Positions 43,985-56,353 of a DNA stretch of 64,000 nt are shown one piece after another. The stretch lies in NCBI GenBank assembly GCA_009694375.1, contig SHVB01000009.1, forward strand, positions 20,005 through 84,004, written 5' to 3'. Each line of letters begins with the position of its first letter. Positions within the stretch are counted from its first letter, which is position 1. The stretch is from Acidimicrobiia bacterium. Its GTDB lineage: Bacteria > Actinomycetota > Acidimicrobiia > Acidimicrobiales > VFJN01. The notes under the pieces were generated by a model. That model was not told the origin of the DNA. It worked only from the letters and a program-made list of their open reading frames with translations, and searched no databases. The translations under genes were made by a program, and so were the position numbers.

Positions 43985-45592
43985 TTACGATCCTTCGGGG
44001 TGGTCGGTCGGATCGTGGAGAGAAGTGTCGACGGATCCGGGTTTCCTGAGGAGGTTACCAACTAGTGGGATTTGTAGGAGTTCTGGGAATGTCGCGCTGA
44101 TGTCGAGTTCGTGGCGACCGATGGCGAATACAGCAAGACAGGCCACCGCTGCGAGGCTGCCGGCTACCACGGGAGTGGGAGCGGTGAGTAGTTGCACCCC
44201 ACCAAGAATGGCGATCGACGCGACAATCACGAGATAAATCTTTGCGTACGAGAAAGAAAAAGTCCCGATGCCTCGGCGGGACCGCAGCCCCAACTGGTTG
44301 AGCAAGTTGTAGACCACCAGCGTGGTCAACGTGCTTACCGCCGCTCCCATCGGGCCGTACCGGGAGATCAGCACGAGGTTCAGCGCGATGTTAACGATAC
44401 CGGCGACGGCGGAAACCCCCACGATGTAGCGAACCCGCCCGAGCACTTTCAGGGTGGCGGCGTTGAACCCCAGCGCCGCGCTGAAGTAGTAGCCGAAAGA
44501 TACCAGGACCAGATAGATCCAAGAGTCGCGGTACTTGGCCCCGAAGAGAAGCCCGGTGAAGGTAGGAGCCATCGAGGTAGTGAGCACCAGTATGGGAAAA
44601 GAGAGCACCGCGACCCAGGCGGAGGTCTGCCAGTAGAGCCGGGCGATTCCTTCGCGGTCGTTCCTGGCGAAAAGGCGCGCCGCCAAGGGGGTGAACAGGA
44701 TGCCGAAGGTGAGGAGCACCAACTGGTTCATCTTGGCCGCGGGAAGGATCACTTTGTAGGCGGCGACGGCGTCGGTCCCTCCGAACCGTCCGAGCAAGAT
44801 GGCGTCGGATGTGTTGATGAGGATGAACAACAGCTCACTCGTGAGGAGCGGAAGTGTGAAGGTCATCACCTCGCGAATTGGCAGCGATAGCGATCGGGGG
44901 TGCGCGTGCACCAGCAGCCCGCGCTTTCGCAGGATCTTGATTAGCAAATAGGCGTAGGTGATTGCACCAATCAACGCCGTCGTGACGTAGCCAGCGGCGA
45001 GCAACCGAGGTCCCCCGCTACTCACCAGGAGCAGGCCCGCTACTGCGAGGCGCATCGCCGGGGTGAGGATGTTGCGACGGAAAAAGATCGAGCGAGGCTC
45101 GGCAAGGACCGCAAAGAGATTGCCCATCATTGCGTCAAAGGCCTGGATTGGCGCCAAGAGGGAGAGGATCAGAAGGACGGCGACGGTCTGGCGATCATCG
45201 ATAAGGGAGCCGGATATCCAACTCTGCAATCCGATGACTCCGATGACGAAGAACATCCCGAGTCCGACGATGGTCGTCAACTGCATGGCGATCGTGCCGA
45301 ACATCTTGTCGTACTGGTGGTCCTCGTCGTAGATCGCGACGAAGCGAGTTATCCCTCGGTCGATGCCAAGGGTGATCAGCGTGGACGCCGTTGCGACCAG
45401 CGAGAGGGCATAGGCGAAGGCGCCGTACTCGCTTGTAGTCAACTCGCGAACGATGACGATCTGCACGACCAAGGAGACGAGGACCGAAATGACCTTCCCC
45501 GCCAGGAGGAGCGAGGAGCCTCGGATCTGTCTTTCGGTCTCACCGGTGGCAGATGGCTTCGCCGCCTCAGGCGGGCCGGGAACCGAAGTCAT
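43985..45592 (-). CDS. Polysaccharide flippase (Wzx/MOP superfamily)
   Basis: 535 residues with about 14 transmembrane helices. GSSLLLAGKVISVLVSLVVQIVIV followed by TTSEYGAFAYALSLVATAST is the typical N-terminus of the polysaccharide_synt family, and LLLGRFGGTDAVAAYKV the mid-protein motif. It should move the lipid-linked repeat unit across the membrane for the ligase/polymerase downstream. Its start overlaps the TMK-like gene stop by ATGA. Confidence 0.88.
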   Translation of the reverse strand: MTSVPGPPEAAKPSATGETERQIRGSSLLLAGKVISVLVSLVVQIVIVRELTTSEYGAFAYALSLVATASTLITLGIDRGITRFVAIYDEDHQYDKMFGTIAMQLTTIVGLGMFFVIGVIGLQSWISGSLIDDRQTVAVLLILSLLAPIQAFDAMMGNLFAVLAEPRSIFFRRNILTPAMRLAVAGLLLVSSGGPRLLAAGYVTTALIGAITYAYLLIKILRKRGLLVHAHPRSLSLPIREVMTFTLPLLTSELLFILINTSDAILLGRFGGTDAVAAYKVILPAAKMNQLVLLTFGILFTPLAARLFARNDREGIARLYWQTSAWVAVLSFPILVLTTSMAPTFTGLLFGAKYRDSWIYLVLVSFGYYFSAALGFNAATLKVLGRVRYIVGVSAVAGIVNIALNLVLISRYGPMGAAVSTLTTLVVYNLLNQLGLRSRRGIGTFSFSYAKIYLVIVASIAILGGVQLLTAPTPVVAGSLAAVACLAVFAIGRHELDISATFPELLQIPLVGNLLRKPGSVDTSLHDPTDHPEGS

Positions 45593-46173
45593 CGTGTTCT
45601 GCGTCGGGCTCTGACCGACGCGATCTCGACCAGGGCTTCGTGGAGGACTCCCGCAGCACCGATGGTGGTGTCAAGAACCATGGCGTTCGGTCGTGCCGCC
45701 GCGAAGGTGAGGTACCGCTGGCGCTGCTCTGCCAGTTGTTGCAGGTTGTGCTCACCCTTGCGTTGGTAGAGAACTTCGGCGGGCGCATCAAGCACGATGA
45801 TCAGATCCGGGGTGAGGCCGGTCCGTCCGATGATCGCCCGTCGGGTTGCTGCTCGCCCAGAGGTTCCCGCCGGCGCCAGGAGGGCGTCGTAGGGGTGGCG
45901 GTCGAAGATGACATCCCGACCGGCAGATCGGTGCCACGCCGCGATGGCGCGGGTACGGGTCAAGCGTGCGACGACTGTCGCCGTTGCACCACCGGGGAAG
46001 AGGTGCCGCTGATGCTCGGTCTTGGGGTACGGGCCTGCGTACAGACTGCGGCCCGGAAACTCGGAGGGCATGGCAACGAGGAGGGACGCCGCCAGCGTTG
46101 ATTTCCCGGCGCCATCGGGCCCGAGGAGCGCCACGGCGATTCCGCGTTTGCGTTGGGACCGGGATTTCATCAC
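45589..46173 (-). CDS. Thymidylate-kinase-like P-loop kinase (module copy 2)
   Basis: 194 residues, MMKSRSQRKRGIAVALLG at the start. Walker A LLGPDGAGKSTLAAS, then DVIFDRHPYDALLAPAG, and LIIVLDAPAEVLYQRKGEH. The APAEVLxxRKGE block is shared with the copy at 33105. The usual thymidine-binding residues are not evident. It lies 68 bp downstream of the second HprK-like gene and is coupled to the flippase gene. Function unknown; a kinase acting on a nucleotide or sugar is the modest guess. Confidence 0.7.
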   Translation of the reverse strand: MMKSRSQRKRGIAVALLGPDGAGKSTLAASLLVAMPSEFPGRSLYAGPYPKTEHQRHLFPGGATATVVARLTRTRAIAAWHRSAGRDVIFDRHPYDALLAPAGTSGRAATRRAIIGRTGLTPDLIIVLDAPAEVLYQRKGEHNLQQLAEQRQRYLTFAAARPNAMVLDTTIGAAGVLHEALVEIASVRARRRTR

Positions 46174-46241
46174 GACCAGGGCTCGAAAAGGCTGCGTATC
46201 ACCGGATTATGGTCCGCAGGGAGGGTGTTCTTCAGCAACCG

Positions 46242-47348
46242 CTAGCCGCAGTGTTCTTCGATGGCCCGGAAGGTTGTCTCGATCGGGATCGGGTAGGGAT
46301 GCTCGACCACGAAACATGGTAGGTCGGCGAAGGCGGCCCGCAGCAAGGAACGCTCGAGTTCTTCAGCGTGCTCGATCGCGGCATGATGACGGTGGGGGAA
46401 GGCGAAGCGAGCTGCCAACTCGGTACCAAGGACGTTCAGCCGGTGGTGCTGATGGGCAAAGACCATGCGGTCGGCCACCTCCTCGCCACTAGTAGGCGCG
46501 ACATGCACATCAGGGGCATCGACGCTGAGGAGCAAGAAGGCTCGGTCGAGATGTCCGCGCCCGGACCATCCCTCGGCTCCGAAGAGGGCCGAGGGATCCA
46601 TGTCGACGTGGCGTCGCGGCCGAGCGGCTCCAAGGGCACGGCTGAGGGAGCGAGCACCAGGCACCCCATGATCGGCGGCCCGGCGGGCCGCCTGGCCGGT
46701 GCCGTCAGCGGCGCGCCATGCACCGAGGCGGAGTCGCGTGGGCAATCCCACCGCGGCACGATGCTGGGGCAACTGCTCGAGGTGCCAGTCCTGGAGTCGG
46801 ACGGGCTCAGGTATCCCGTACATGGAACCGTCGTCGGTGATGTAGCACCACTCGTCGGCCACTGCGACCGCTCCGTGGGCCATAAATCCGAGCAGGGTTT
46901 CGGTCTTGCCGCTCTTGCGCCATCCGGCGGCGACGATCCCCTCGCCGCGATAGTTGAAGGCGGAGGCGTGCAAGGGGAGCACTCCCTTGTTCAATAGCGC
47001 CAGGTTGACTAGCGGTATCAGCATCGGCACCTCACGGATACCCCGATCACACTCGATCTCGCAGCTACCTCCGAGGGTGTCGAGGGGCATCGTGATGAGA
47101 GCCGTTCCCGCCGCGGTGCGGCGCAGCAGGACGAATGAGTCGTCGGTGAAACCCATCTCTTCCACGCCGATCAGGCGCAGCCTCCCCCGACGCGGGACCG
47201 CATCCACAAAGCGCACCACCAGATCGGCCTCACCTACGGGCGGATGTCCCGGGGTTCCGAGTTGGCGTTCGACGGCGGCCCCGGCCTGAGGAGAGGGGTC
47301 GATGAGCCTGACGCGTAAGAGCCCATGAAGATCGTGGTCGAGGATCAC
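46242..47348 (-). CDS. HPr-kinase-like P-loop protein (module copy 2)
   Basis: 368 residues from the GTG at 47348, which has GGAGGAGG 10 nt upstream; frames to 47552 are artefacts of the high GC. P-loop GWRKSGKTETLLG (about residue 141), preceded by LHASAFNYRG, then EPVRLQDWHLEQLP, RRHVDMDPSALF and VEHPYPIPIETTF, all mirrored in the copy at 33788. The HprK fold is inferred from the P-loop setting. Substrate unknown. It pairs with the TMK-like gene at 45589, as in copy 1. Confidence 0.7.
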   Translation of the reverse strand: MILDHDLHGLLRVRLIDPSPQAGAAVERQLGTPGHPPVGEADLVVRFVDAVPRRGRLRLIGVEEMGFTDDSFVLLRRTAAGTALITMPLDTLGGSCEIECDRGIREVPMLIPLVNLALLNKGVLPLHASAFNYRGEGIVAAGWRKSGKTETLLGFMAHGAVAVADEWCYITDDGSMYGIPEPVRLQDWHLEQLPQHRAAVGLPTRLRLGAWRAADGTGQAARRAADHGVPGARSLSRALGAARPRRHVDMDPSALFGAEGWSGRGHLDRAFLLLSVDAPDVHVAPTSGEEVADRMVFAHQHHRLNVLGTELAARFAFPHRHHAAIEHAEELERSLLRAAFADLPCFVVEHPYPIPIETTFRAIEEHCG

Positions 47349-47445
47349 CGCTGCGTTACCTCCTCCACTCGACCGCCAGTTTGCCCGGCGGGTTGGAAAA
47401 GGGACGATACCCGCTTGGACGGGCCGCTTTCTCGGCTGAGGTGTC

Positions 47446-47709
47446 TTACCTACCGAAGGTCCAGTCGATCCACGCCCTTGCTCGTTCCCTATGGGTATCG
47501 ACGTCGTGCCTGGATTTTTGGTCGGCCACCTCGGTCTCCCTGATGGCGCCATCAGCGCGCACTTTCATCCGGTCCCAGGCGCCTCCAGAGGTTGGAAGGG
47601 ACCTCAACTGGTTGGGCTCAATCCACCGGTACCCTGGGCAAAAGCGTTCATCGGCAAGGGCTTTCGCGGGAGGGCGGCCGCCGCCCGGACCCCACCAGCG
47701 AGATTGCAC
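47446..47709 (-). pseudogene. Alginate-lyase-like N-terminal fragment
   Basis: A GTG-started frame of 87 codons. Its core, RSLPTSGGAWDRMKVRADG then VADQKSRHDVDT, lines up with ARPTTGQAWDAMKAAAL and IADQDSTDDTDT in the secreted lyase-like protein at 26246. After DT the resemblance ends (RERARAWIDWTFGR, stop), and no other frame continues it. There is no signal peptide. I read it as a degraded copy of the alginate-lyase-like domain. Codon third positions are less GC-biased than in nearby genes, which fits decay. No ribosome binding site is evident. Confidence 0.4.
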
Positions 47710-47854
47710 GACCCGTGGTGACCGCCGCGGCGGCGCCGGTACACTGCGGTCCCGGTAACCGCAGAGGGTGGCGGGGGGCCCGAGGGCCTAACGTAACGAA
47801 CTCTCGTGGTTGCTCACCCCAACGAAGACCGGAGTGGGCGGCGGGAGTGTCCCT
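47710..47854 (+). other. Divergent upstream region with a perfect hairpin
   Basis: This is the rest of the long gap before the GT4 gene; 47349-47445 holds the ribosome binding site of the minus-strand HprK-like gene. CTGCGGT (47744-47750) pairs perfectly with ACCGCAG (47758-47764) around a 7-nt loop. No other gene is seen. Confidence 0.4.
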
Positions 47855-49063
47855 ATGGAGATCCTCTACATCACCAACGGCTTCCCGTTCCCGCTGACCA
47901 GTGGGTACCTGCGTCATTACCACCTGCTGCGGGGGCTGGCTCCGAGGCACAAAGTGACCCTGCTTTCGGTGGTGGGGAGCGGCTTCGAGCCGGACCATCG
48001 CGCCGCGCTGGATCCCTACGCCAACGCGATCCACACGTTCGGTCCGGCTGTCGGCGACTCCACTCTCGCGAAATTGGCACGTCGCGCCGAGGGGCTAGTG
48101 CACACCGTGACCAGCGGTCCCGTGGCGGCCCTGCGCTCGACGGCGGCGACGTTGGTGGCGTCAGGCCGTTTCGATGCCGCAGTGTTCAGCGGCAAGCGCA
48201 CCTTCCCGGTGCTCGATGCATTGGGAGCCCTCCCGGTCGTGGTGGACCTATGTGATGCCACCTCGAGTCGTGTGCGGGGCGGCCTGCGATTCGGCACACT
48301 GACCCAACGGGCCGGCCGCCTCTTCGAACTCGTGGAAGTTCGACGGATCGAACGTTCGTTGATCCGCCGAGGCGACCACCTGGTGTTCGCGTCCGGACGG
48401 GATCGAGATTTACTGATCACGGGAGCCGACCGGAGCCGCACGACGGTGGTGTCCAACGGGGTTGATCTCGAGACCTGGACACGAAACTCGACGGTTCTGG
48501 GCGGTTCAGCGGTGGTGTTCACCGGCAAAATGGATTACCCACCGAACGAACATGCTGCCCTCCATCTCATCGAAGCCGTCATGCCGATCGTTCGGCGCTC
48601 GGTACCTGATGCCGAACTCTTCATCGTGGGTCGGGATCCGACGCCTCGGCTGGTGGCGGCGGCGCGATCGGGCACGACCGTCACGGGCTACGTCGATGAT
48701 GTGCGTCCGTACCTCGAACGCGCCTCCGTCTTCGCGGCGCCGCTCCACTTCGGCGCCGGGATACAGAACAAGGTGCTCGAGGCGATGGCCATGGCCGTTC
48801 CGGTGGTGGCTTCATCGCTCGCGGCCGAGGGGGTGCGGGCCGGTGATGGGAGCGAGGCCCCCATAACGTTGGCCGAGGACCCAGCGGGATTCGCGGCAGA
48901 GGTCGTGGCTCGACTGGTGGTGGCGGGTGAGGGCGCCGCCCCGGATAGCGCGGGCCGGGATTTCGTTGAGCGGAACTTTACCTGGGCGGAGAACACCCGG
49001 CGGCTGGAGGGTGCGTTGGAAGCCGCCCAATTGGCCTGGGCGGCCCGCCGCCGAGCCGGCTGA
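47855..49063 (+). CDS. GT4-family glycosyltransferase
   Basis: 402 residues from the ATG at 47855 (MEILYITNGFPFPLTSGYLR), which starts exactly at the GT-B fold; upstream in-frame codons are dropped. The N-terminal motif PLTSGYLRHYHLLRGLA is typical of the GT4 sugar transferases annotated as TuaH or StcA/PEP-CTERM type. The donor domain has VVFTGKMDYPPNEHAA, ELFIVGRDPTPRL and FGAGIQNKVLEAMAMAVPVV (the E-x7-E motif is relaxed to a single Glu). Divergent from the HprK-like gene. Confidence 0.85.
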   Translation: MEILYITNGFPFPLTSGYLRHYHLLRGLAPRHKVTLLSVVGSGFEPDHRAALDPYANAIHTFGPAVGDSTLAKLARRAEGLVHTVTSGPVAALRSTAATLVASGRFDAAVFSGKRTFPVLDALGALPVVVDLCDATSSRVRGGLRFGTLTQRAGRLFELVEVRRIERSLIRRGDHLVFASGRDRDLLITGADRSRTTVVSNGVDLETWTRNSTVLGGSAVVFTGKMDYPPNEHAALHLIEAVMPIVRRSVPDAELFIVGRDPTPRLVAAARSGTTVTGYVDDVRPYLERASVFAAPLHFGAGIQNKVLEAMAMAVPVVASSLAAEGVRAGDGSEAPITLAEDPAGFAAEVVARLVVAGEGAAPDSAGRDFVERNFTWAENTRRLEGALEAAQLAWAARRRAG

Positions 49064-49099
49064 GCCGCCGCCAAGCGACGCCTTTCGGCCGGTCCCGCG

Positions 49100-50188
49100 T
49101 CAGACGCGCCCGGCTCGTTTCGGTGGCCAGATGACGACCTCTACCTGCCCCGTAAGGACATCAATGGGGATCGGCCCGAAGGTGCGGCTGTCCACCGACC
49201 CGACCCGGTTATCGCCGAGGACCAGCACCATCCCATCGGGCACCTGGATAGGTCCGAAGGCTGGCGTAACGGTGGAACCGCGCCAGGGGTCGTCGATCAC
49301 TTCGCCGTCGATCTCCAGGTTGTTCTCAATGCTCTGAACCACATCGCCAGGCAGACCGATCACCCGCTTGACGAGGGTTCTATTCGGCATGCCGGCCGTG
49401 GCGGCCACCTTCACCGTATCGAAGACGACCACGTCGCCCCGCTTCGGGCCGCTCACGGCGAAGGCCATTTTGTTGAGGAGGATGTGGTCACCATCGCTCA
49501 ACGCCGGCTCCATCGACACGGCGGCCACCGCGTAGGGCTCGGCGACGTAGGCACGGGTGAGGCCTATGGCGAGTATCAGTGCCAGTCCGAACCCGAGTAT
49601 GCGCAGACGACCCCCGCGGCGGGCGCGACTGGGCGGGGCGGCGCCGTCGGGATCGGAGGGGAGCTCGCCGGCGGGTGATGGATTCTCCGCTGGCTGCGTG
49701 AGGTACTGGGCTCGGACAATGATCTGGTTCGCCTCGGACTGCGCGTTGGTAACAATGAGGCGCGCCTCGTCGAGGGCCTCAAGCAGTTGGCGAGTGGCCT
49801 TGGCGTCGGCCTCGGCGAGGCGGGTGGCGGCAGTGCGTTCGGCCACCGAGACTCGGTTGGCGATGGTATCGTCAGACTCCTTCAGCGCGCTCGGCCCAGC
49901 GGCCTCGACGGCCTTTTCGGCGGCCCGCATGGCGGCCTGGATCAGAGCGTTGGCCTGTCGTTCGGCGTCGGTCAGCTGGACTTGGGCGGCCACCTCAGCG
50001 GCGGATAGGTCCTCCGATGCCCGACGTTTGGCGTCGTCGAGGTGCTCGGTGGCCTCCTGTTGTGCCGAGTGGCGGATTGCCCTCGCCGCTGCCTCCGCGT
50101 CGGTTAGCAGCCGTTCGCACTCTAAGAGGGTCTCATCCAGGAGATCACGTCGCAGGGCGTCTTGTTGTGCGTCGGTCAAGTCCGCCAT
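49100..50188 (-). CDS. lepB: Signal peptidase I with N-terminal coiled-coil extension
   Basis: 362 residues from the ATG at 50188, which has GGAGG 7 nt upstream. The catalytic part is standard: transmembrane helix (LRILGFGLALILAIGL, about 195-211), Ser225 in AVSMEPAL, Lys274 in TLVKRVIGLPGD, and GDNR at 325-328. Ahead of the helix lie ~190 cytoplasmic residues, with ~160 rich in Ala, Glu, Arg and Gln in long helical heptads, like DivIVA or ATP-synthase b subunits, then a Pro-rich stretch. Signal peptidases normally have only a short leader. The extension may dock the protease to another protein. It removes signal peptides, such as those of the secreted proteins here. Confidence 0.85.
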   Translation of the reverse strand: MADLTDAQQDALRRDLLDETLLECERLLTDAEAAARAIRHSAQQEATEHLDDAKRRASEDLSAAEVAAQVQLTDAERQANALIQAAMRAAEKAVEAAGPSALKESDDTIANRVSVAERTAATRLAEADAKATRQLLEALDEARLIVTNAQSEANQIIVRAQYLTQPAENPSPAGELPSDPDGAAPPSRARRGGRLRILGFGLALILAIGLTRAYVAEPYAVAAVSMEPALSDGDHILLNKMAFAVSGPKRGDVVVFDTVKVAATAGMPNRTLVKRVIGLPGDVVQSIENNLEIDGEVIDDPWRGSTVTPAFGPIQVPDGMVLVLGDNRVGSVDSRTFGPIPIDVLTGQVEVVIWPPKRAGRV

Positions 50189-50322
50189 GGGTGGCCCTCC
50201 TCCGCTACCGACGTTACCCAACCCTATGGCGGGTTCGGGTGACTGAGTGACGGACCGGGGGGGTGCGGACCGAGGCCAACACCGCACGGCGTAATCCGCG
50301 GTTGGGAATGAAGGCATAGCCT

Positions 50323-52818
50323 GTGGGGGTGGTGATCGAACCGAACCGTTGGACCACCAAAACCCAGGAAGCGTTTTCGGCTGCCATGGAGTCGGCCCGT
50401 CGGAATAGCAACCCCGAGGTGACCCCCGACCACCTCCTCGCGGCGCTACTTCGGCAGGAGGACGGCATTGTCCTGCCCATGATGAAGCGGCTCGAAGTGG
50501 ATCCCGCCCGCCTCTTACAGAAGGCCGACGACGCGGTGGCCGGCCTGCCCAATGCCTACGGGAGTGAGTCTCGGCTGTCACGGGATCTCAACGGGGTAGT
50601 CGATGGTGCCGACGCCGCCCGCAGTGAGTTGGGTGATGAGTATCTCTCTACCGAACACTTGCTGCTCGCCCTCGGCGACCGTCTGGACATCGATCGCGAG
50701 CGGTTGCTGGCGGCCATGCAAGCGGTGAGGGGTAGCCACCGAGTGACCTCACAGGATCCCGAGGGGCAATACCAGGCCCTCGAGAAATACGGTATCGACC
50801 TGACCGAGGCCGCCCGCCAGGGCAAGATCGACCCCGTCATCGGGCGCGATGAAGAGATCCGTCGGGTGATCCAGGTGCTGGCGCGCCGGACCAAGAACAA
50901 CCCGGTGCTCATCGGGGAGCCGGGCGTGGGGAAGACCGCCATCGTGGAAGGTCTGGCCCGCCGGATCGTGGAGGGCGACGTCCCCGAGCGCCTCAAACAT
51001 AAGCGGCTGATCAGCCTGGATCTGGGTTCGATGGTGGCCGGCGCCAAATATCGCGGCGAGTTTGAAGAGCGGCTCAAAGCCGTGCTGAAAGAGATCACCG
51101 ATGCCAAAGGCGAGGTGGTCACCTTCATCGACGAACTACATACCGTGGTGGGGGCCGGAGCCGCCGAGGGGTCGATGGATGCCAGCAACATGCTCAAGCC
51201 GCTACTGGCTCGCGGGCAACTGCGGCTCATCGGGGCCACGACTATGGACGAGTATCGCCAGCACATCGAAAAAGATGCGGCATTGGAACGGCGATTCCAA
51301 CAGGTGTTGGTGGGGCAACCGAGTGTGGACGACACCATCGCCATCCTGCGGGGCCTGAAGGAGCGTTACGAGGTGCATCACGGGGTGCGCATTCAAGATG
51401 CCGCCCTGGTGGCTGCCGCGGTGCTTTCGGATCGTTACCTAACCGGCCGGTTCCTGCCGGATAAAGCGATCGACCTGGTTGACGAGTCGGCGTCGAAACT
51501 TCGGATCGAGATCGATTCGCTACCCACCGAGATCGATGCGGCCGAACGACGAGTGCGCCAACTGGAGATTGAGCAAGTGGCCTTGGCCAAAGAGACCGAT
51601 GCGGCGAGCCGGGACCGGCTGGAGACCCTCGAGGCTGAACTAGCCGATCTGATCGAGCATCGCGATGTCATGTTGGCGAGTTGGACCAACGAGAAAGACG
51701 CGATCAACCTCATCCAGACCCTGAAGGAGGAACTGGAGGGGCTGCGATCCGAACTCGACCGCCAGAGCGACCTCGAGAAGGCGGCCGAGCTTCGCTACGG
51801 GCGGATTCCCGAGCTCGAACGACAGATGGGGGAAGCCAGCATGGCTCTGACGGAACTCCAAGGCAGCGGGCCGATGCTCAAAGAGGAGGTCGACGCGCAG
51901 GACGTGGCCGAGATCGTGGCCAAGTGGACCGGGGTGCCGGTCTCGCGCCTGATGGAGGGCGAGATCGCCAAGCTCGTGCGTATGGAGGCGGTGCTGCACG
52001 AGCGTGTCATCGGGCAGGATGAAGCGGTGACAGCCGTGGCGAGCGCCATCCGGAGGTCACGGGCCGGTTTGTCCGATCCGCACCGCCCGATTGGTTCGTT
52101 CCTCTTCCTCGGTCCATCCGGCGTTGGTAAAACGGAGTTGGCCCGCACCCTCGCCCGCTTCATGTTCGACGACGAGCGGGCCATGGTGCGCCTCGACATG
52201 TCCGAGTACATGGAGAAGCACTCGGTGAGCCGTTTGGTGGGCGCTCCGCCGGGGTACGTCGGCTTCGGCGAAGGCGGTCAACTCACCGAGGCCGTCCGTC
52301 GACGGCCCTACTCGGTGGTGCTGCTGGACGAAATCGAGAAGGCCCACCCCGATGTCTTCAACATCTTGTTGCAGGTGCTTGATGACGGTCGTCTCACTGA
52401 TGGCCAGGGCCGGACGGTGGACTTCACCAATGTCGTGCTCGTGATGACGTCGAACCTCACCACCGACCCCATCCAACACTTCCGGCCCGAGTTCGTGAAC
52501 CGGATCGACGAGATCGTGCACTTCCGGTCGCTTACCGAAGCCGATCTGGCCCCCATCCTGGAGATCCAGCTGGAGCACCTTCGCGCTCGTCTCGCCGATC
52601 GGCGCATCACCCTTGAGGTCACCGACGCCGGACGGGCGATGCTCGTCGAGGCGGCCTACGACCCTGCCTTCGGTGCCCGGCCGCTCAAGCGGGTGATTCA
52701 GAAACAGGTAGCGGATCGCCTGGCCAACGCCCTCTTGGACGGAACCTTGCGCGACGGGGCGAAGGTGGTGGTCGACGCCGGGCCCGATGGGTTGACCCTC
52801 GACCCCGAGCCGGTCTGA
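50323..52818 (+). CDS. clpB: Chaperone ClpB (Hsp100 disaggregase)
   Basis: 831 residues, a little under the usual ~860. The Clp N-domain spans about 1-140, NBD1 has [15 protein letters not shown] and [13 protein letters not shown], the middle coiled coil about 390-510, and NBD2 has [30 protein letters not shown] and [11 protein letters not shown]. The region between MTSNL and HFRPEF is shorter than in most ClpB, missing the helix usually found there. It extracts aggregated proteins with DnaK. In actinobacteria clpB is often under HspR; no clear HAIR site is visible upstream. GTG start. Confidence 0.96.
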   Translation: MGVVIEPNRWTTKTQEAFSAAMESARRNSNPEVTPDHLLAALLRQEDGIVLPMMKRLEVDPARLLQKADDAVAGLPNAYGSESRLSRDLNGVVDGADAARSELGDEYLSTEHLLLALGDRLDIDRERLLAAMQAVRGSHRVTSQDPEGQYQALEKYGIDLTEAARQGKIDPVIGRDEEIRRVIQVLARRTKNNPVLIGEPGVGKTAIVEGLARRIVEGDVPERLKHKRLISLDLGSMVAGAKYRGEFEERLKAVLKEITDAKGEVVTFIDELHTVVGAGAAEGSMDASNMLKPLLARGQLRLIGATTMDEYRQHIEKDAALERRFQQVLVGQPSVDDTIAILRGLKERYEVHHGVRIQDAALVAAAVLSDRYLTGRFLPDKAIDLVDESASKLRIEIDSLPTEIDAAERRVRQLEIEQVALAKETDAASRDRLETLEAELADLIEHRDVMLASWTNEKDAINLIQTLKEELEGLRSELDRQSDLEKAAELRYGRIPELERQMGEASMALTELQGSGPMLKEEVDAQDVAEIVAKWTGVPVSRLMEGEIAKLVRMEAVLHERVIGQDEAVTAVASAIRRSRAGLSDPHRPIGSFLFLGPSGVGKTELARTLARFMFDDERAMVRLDMSEYMEKHSVSRLVGAPPGYVGFGEGGQLTEAVRRRPYSVVLLDEIEKAHPDVFNILLQVLDDGRLTDGQGRTVDFTNVVLVMTSNLTTDPIQHFRPEFVNRIDEIVHFRSLTEADLAPILEIQLEHLRARLADRRITLEVTDAGRAMLVEAAYDPAFGARPLKRVIQKQVADRLANALLDGTLRDGAKVVVDAGPDGLTLDPEPV

Positions 52819-52848
52819 GCGCCTGATCGACGGCAGAATCAGTGAGCC

Positions 52849-52878
52849 TTGGGGCGAGCCGCGTCGGAGGGGTAAGAT
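52849..52878 (+). promoter_or_regulatory. Possible promoter for purA
   Basis: TTGGGG (52849-52854) and TAAGAT (52873-52878) are 18 bp apart, 38 nt before the purA GTG. The -35 match is moderate. No purine-repressor or riboswitch element was recognised in the 98-bp gap after clpB. Confidence 0.4.
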
Positions 52879-52907
52879 CGCCCACCGTCCTTGGAACCAC
52901 CAGATAA

Positions 52908-55410
<2,503 letters not shown>

Positions 55411-55414
<4 letters not shown>

Positions 55415-55863
55415 CCTACAAAGTGGCCGTTCTGATGGGTTCCCCCAATGACCGGGACAAGATGCAGCCCGCCGTGGACACACTCACCCGCTTCGGCATC
55501 GAAGCCGATGTGCGGGTGCAGTCCGCCCACCGCAGCCCAGCCAAGGTGGCGGCGCTGGCGTCCTCGGCTCGTGAGCAGGGTTATGCCGCGTTCATCTGTG
55601 GAGCGGGGATGGCGGCGCATCTCGCCGGGGCCGTGGCCGCCCACACCACGCTTCCGGTGGTGGGGGTACCGCTGTCGGGGGGCGCCCTCAACGGCGTGGA
55701 TGCCCTCTACGCCACCGTCCAGATGCCCAAGGGCATCCCGGTGGCCACCGTCGCCGTGGATGGCAGCATGAACGCCGCCTTGCTGGTGGTGCAGATGTTG
55801 GCCATCACCGATGCCGATTTGGCTCGGAAGCTCGCTGACCATCGCATCGAAATCGCAGGCTGA
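55411..55863 (+). CDS. purE: N5-carboxyaminoimidazole ribonucleotide mutase
   Basis: 150 residues, class I PurE length. [17 protein letters not shown] is the substrate-binding loop (SxSD replaced by SPND), [13 protein letters not shown] the catalytic-His block, and [17 protein letters not shown] the ribose-binding loop. It converts N5-CAIR to CAIR, which implies a PurK elsewhere. Its stop is in the left arm of a hairpin shared with the convergent zinc-finger gene. Confidence 0.95.
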
Positions 55864-55885
55864 GAGCGTCGGCTCGTCGCTTCAG
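55860..55885. terminator. Hairpin joining two convergent stop codons
   Basis: CTGA-g-AGCG (55860-55868) pairs with CGCT-TCAG (55878-55885) around a 9-nt loop, with one bulged G. The purE stop (55861-55863) and the minus-strand stop (55882-55884) pair with each other. No T-run. Confidence 0.4.
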
Positions 55886-56208
55886 GCCGGCTGACGGTCT
55901 TCCCACCAGGGAGAAGACCAGTCGATGGCGGCGGGTTCGAGGGCCGGGTCGAGGGGGTTGGGAGGGGTTATTGTGGCGATCTTGGCCCGCTGCCGCTCCG
56001 TCTTGGCCTGCGCCCGCAGATCTCGTTTGGACATCGTCGGACGAGCCCCGGAGCACCGCACGCCCCCGGCCACCATGGCGCAACTCACGCAGTAGGGGTC
56101 CTTTTGGGGCCCGTAGGCGTAGACGACGCAAGTATCGCACCAGTGGCCTCCGCACCGGCGACAGGTCGCCTTTCCAGGTTCTTGCTGGTGTTTCTCGCAG
56201 CGGGGCAT
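55882..56208 (-). CDS. B-box-type zinc-finger small protein
   Basis: 108 residues. MPRCEKHQQEPGKATCRRCGGHWCDTC and YCVSC give a Cys/His series (CxxH, CxxC, CxxC, CxxC) like the B-box zinc fingers of bacterial proteins. The C-terminal half is charged (MSKRDLRAQAKTERQRAK), Pro-rich, and ends SSPWWEDRQPA. No signal or membrane segment. It may bind metal and protein or nucleic acid. It breaks the purine gene run on the opposite strand, between purE and purB. Function not recognised. Confidence 0.65.
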   Translation of the reverse strand: MPRCEKHQQEPGKATCRRCGGHWCDTCVVYAYGPQKDPYCVSCAMVAGGVRCSGARPTMSKRDLRAQAKTERQRAKIATITPPNPLDPALEPAAIDWSSPWWEDRQPA

Positions 56209-56353
56209 GACTCCCTTTCACGTCGTCGCCGGATATCGCTCCTGTCCGTAATGGTAACGACCGGTTCGGGGGTGTGCTTGAGGCGTGAGTGAACGAGCCG
56301 GGGCGTTGCGTATGAGGTGGGGCTGAGCGGCCGTGGCGTGGGAAGATAGGGCG

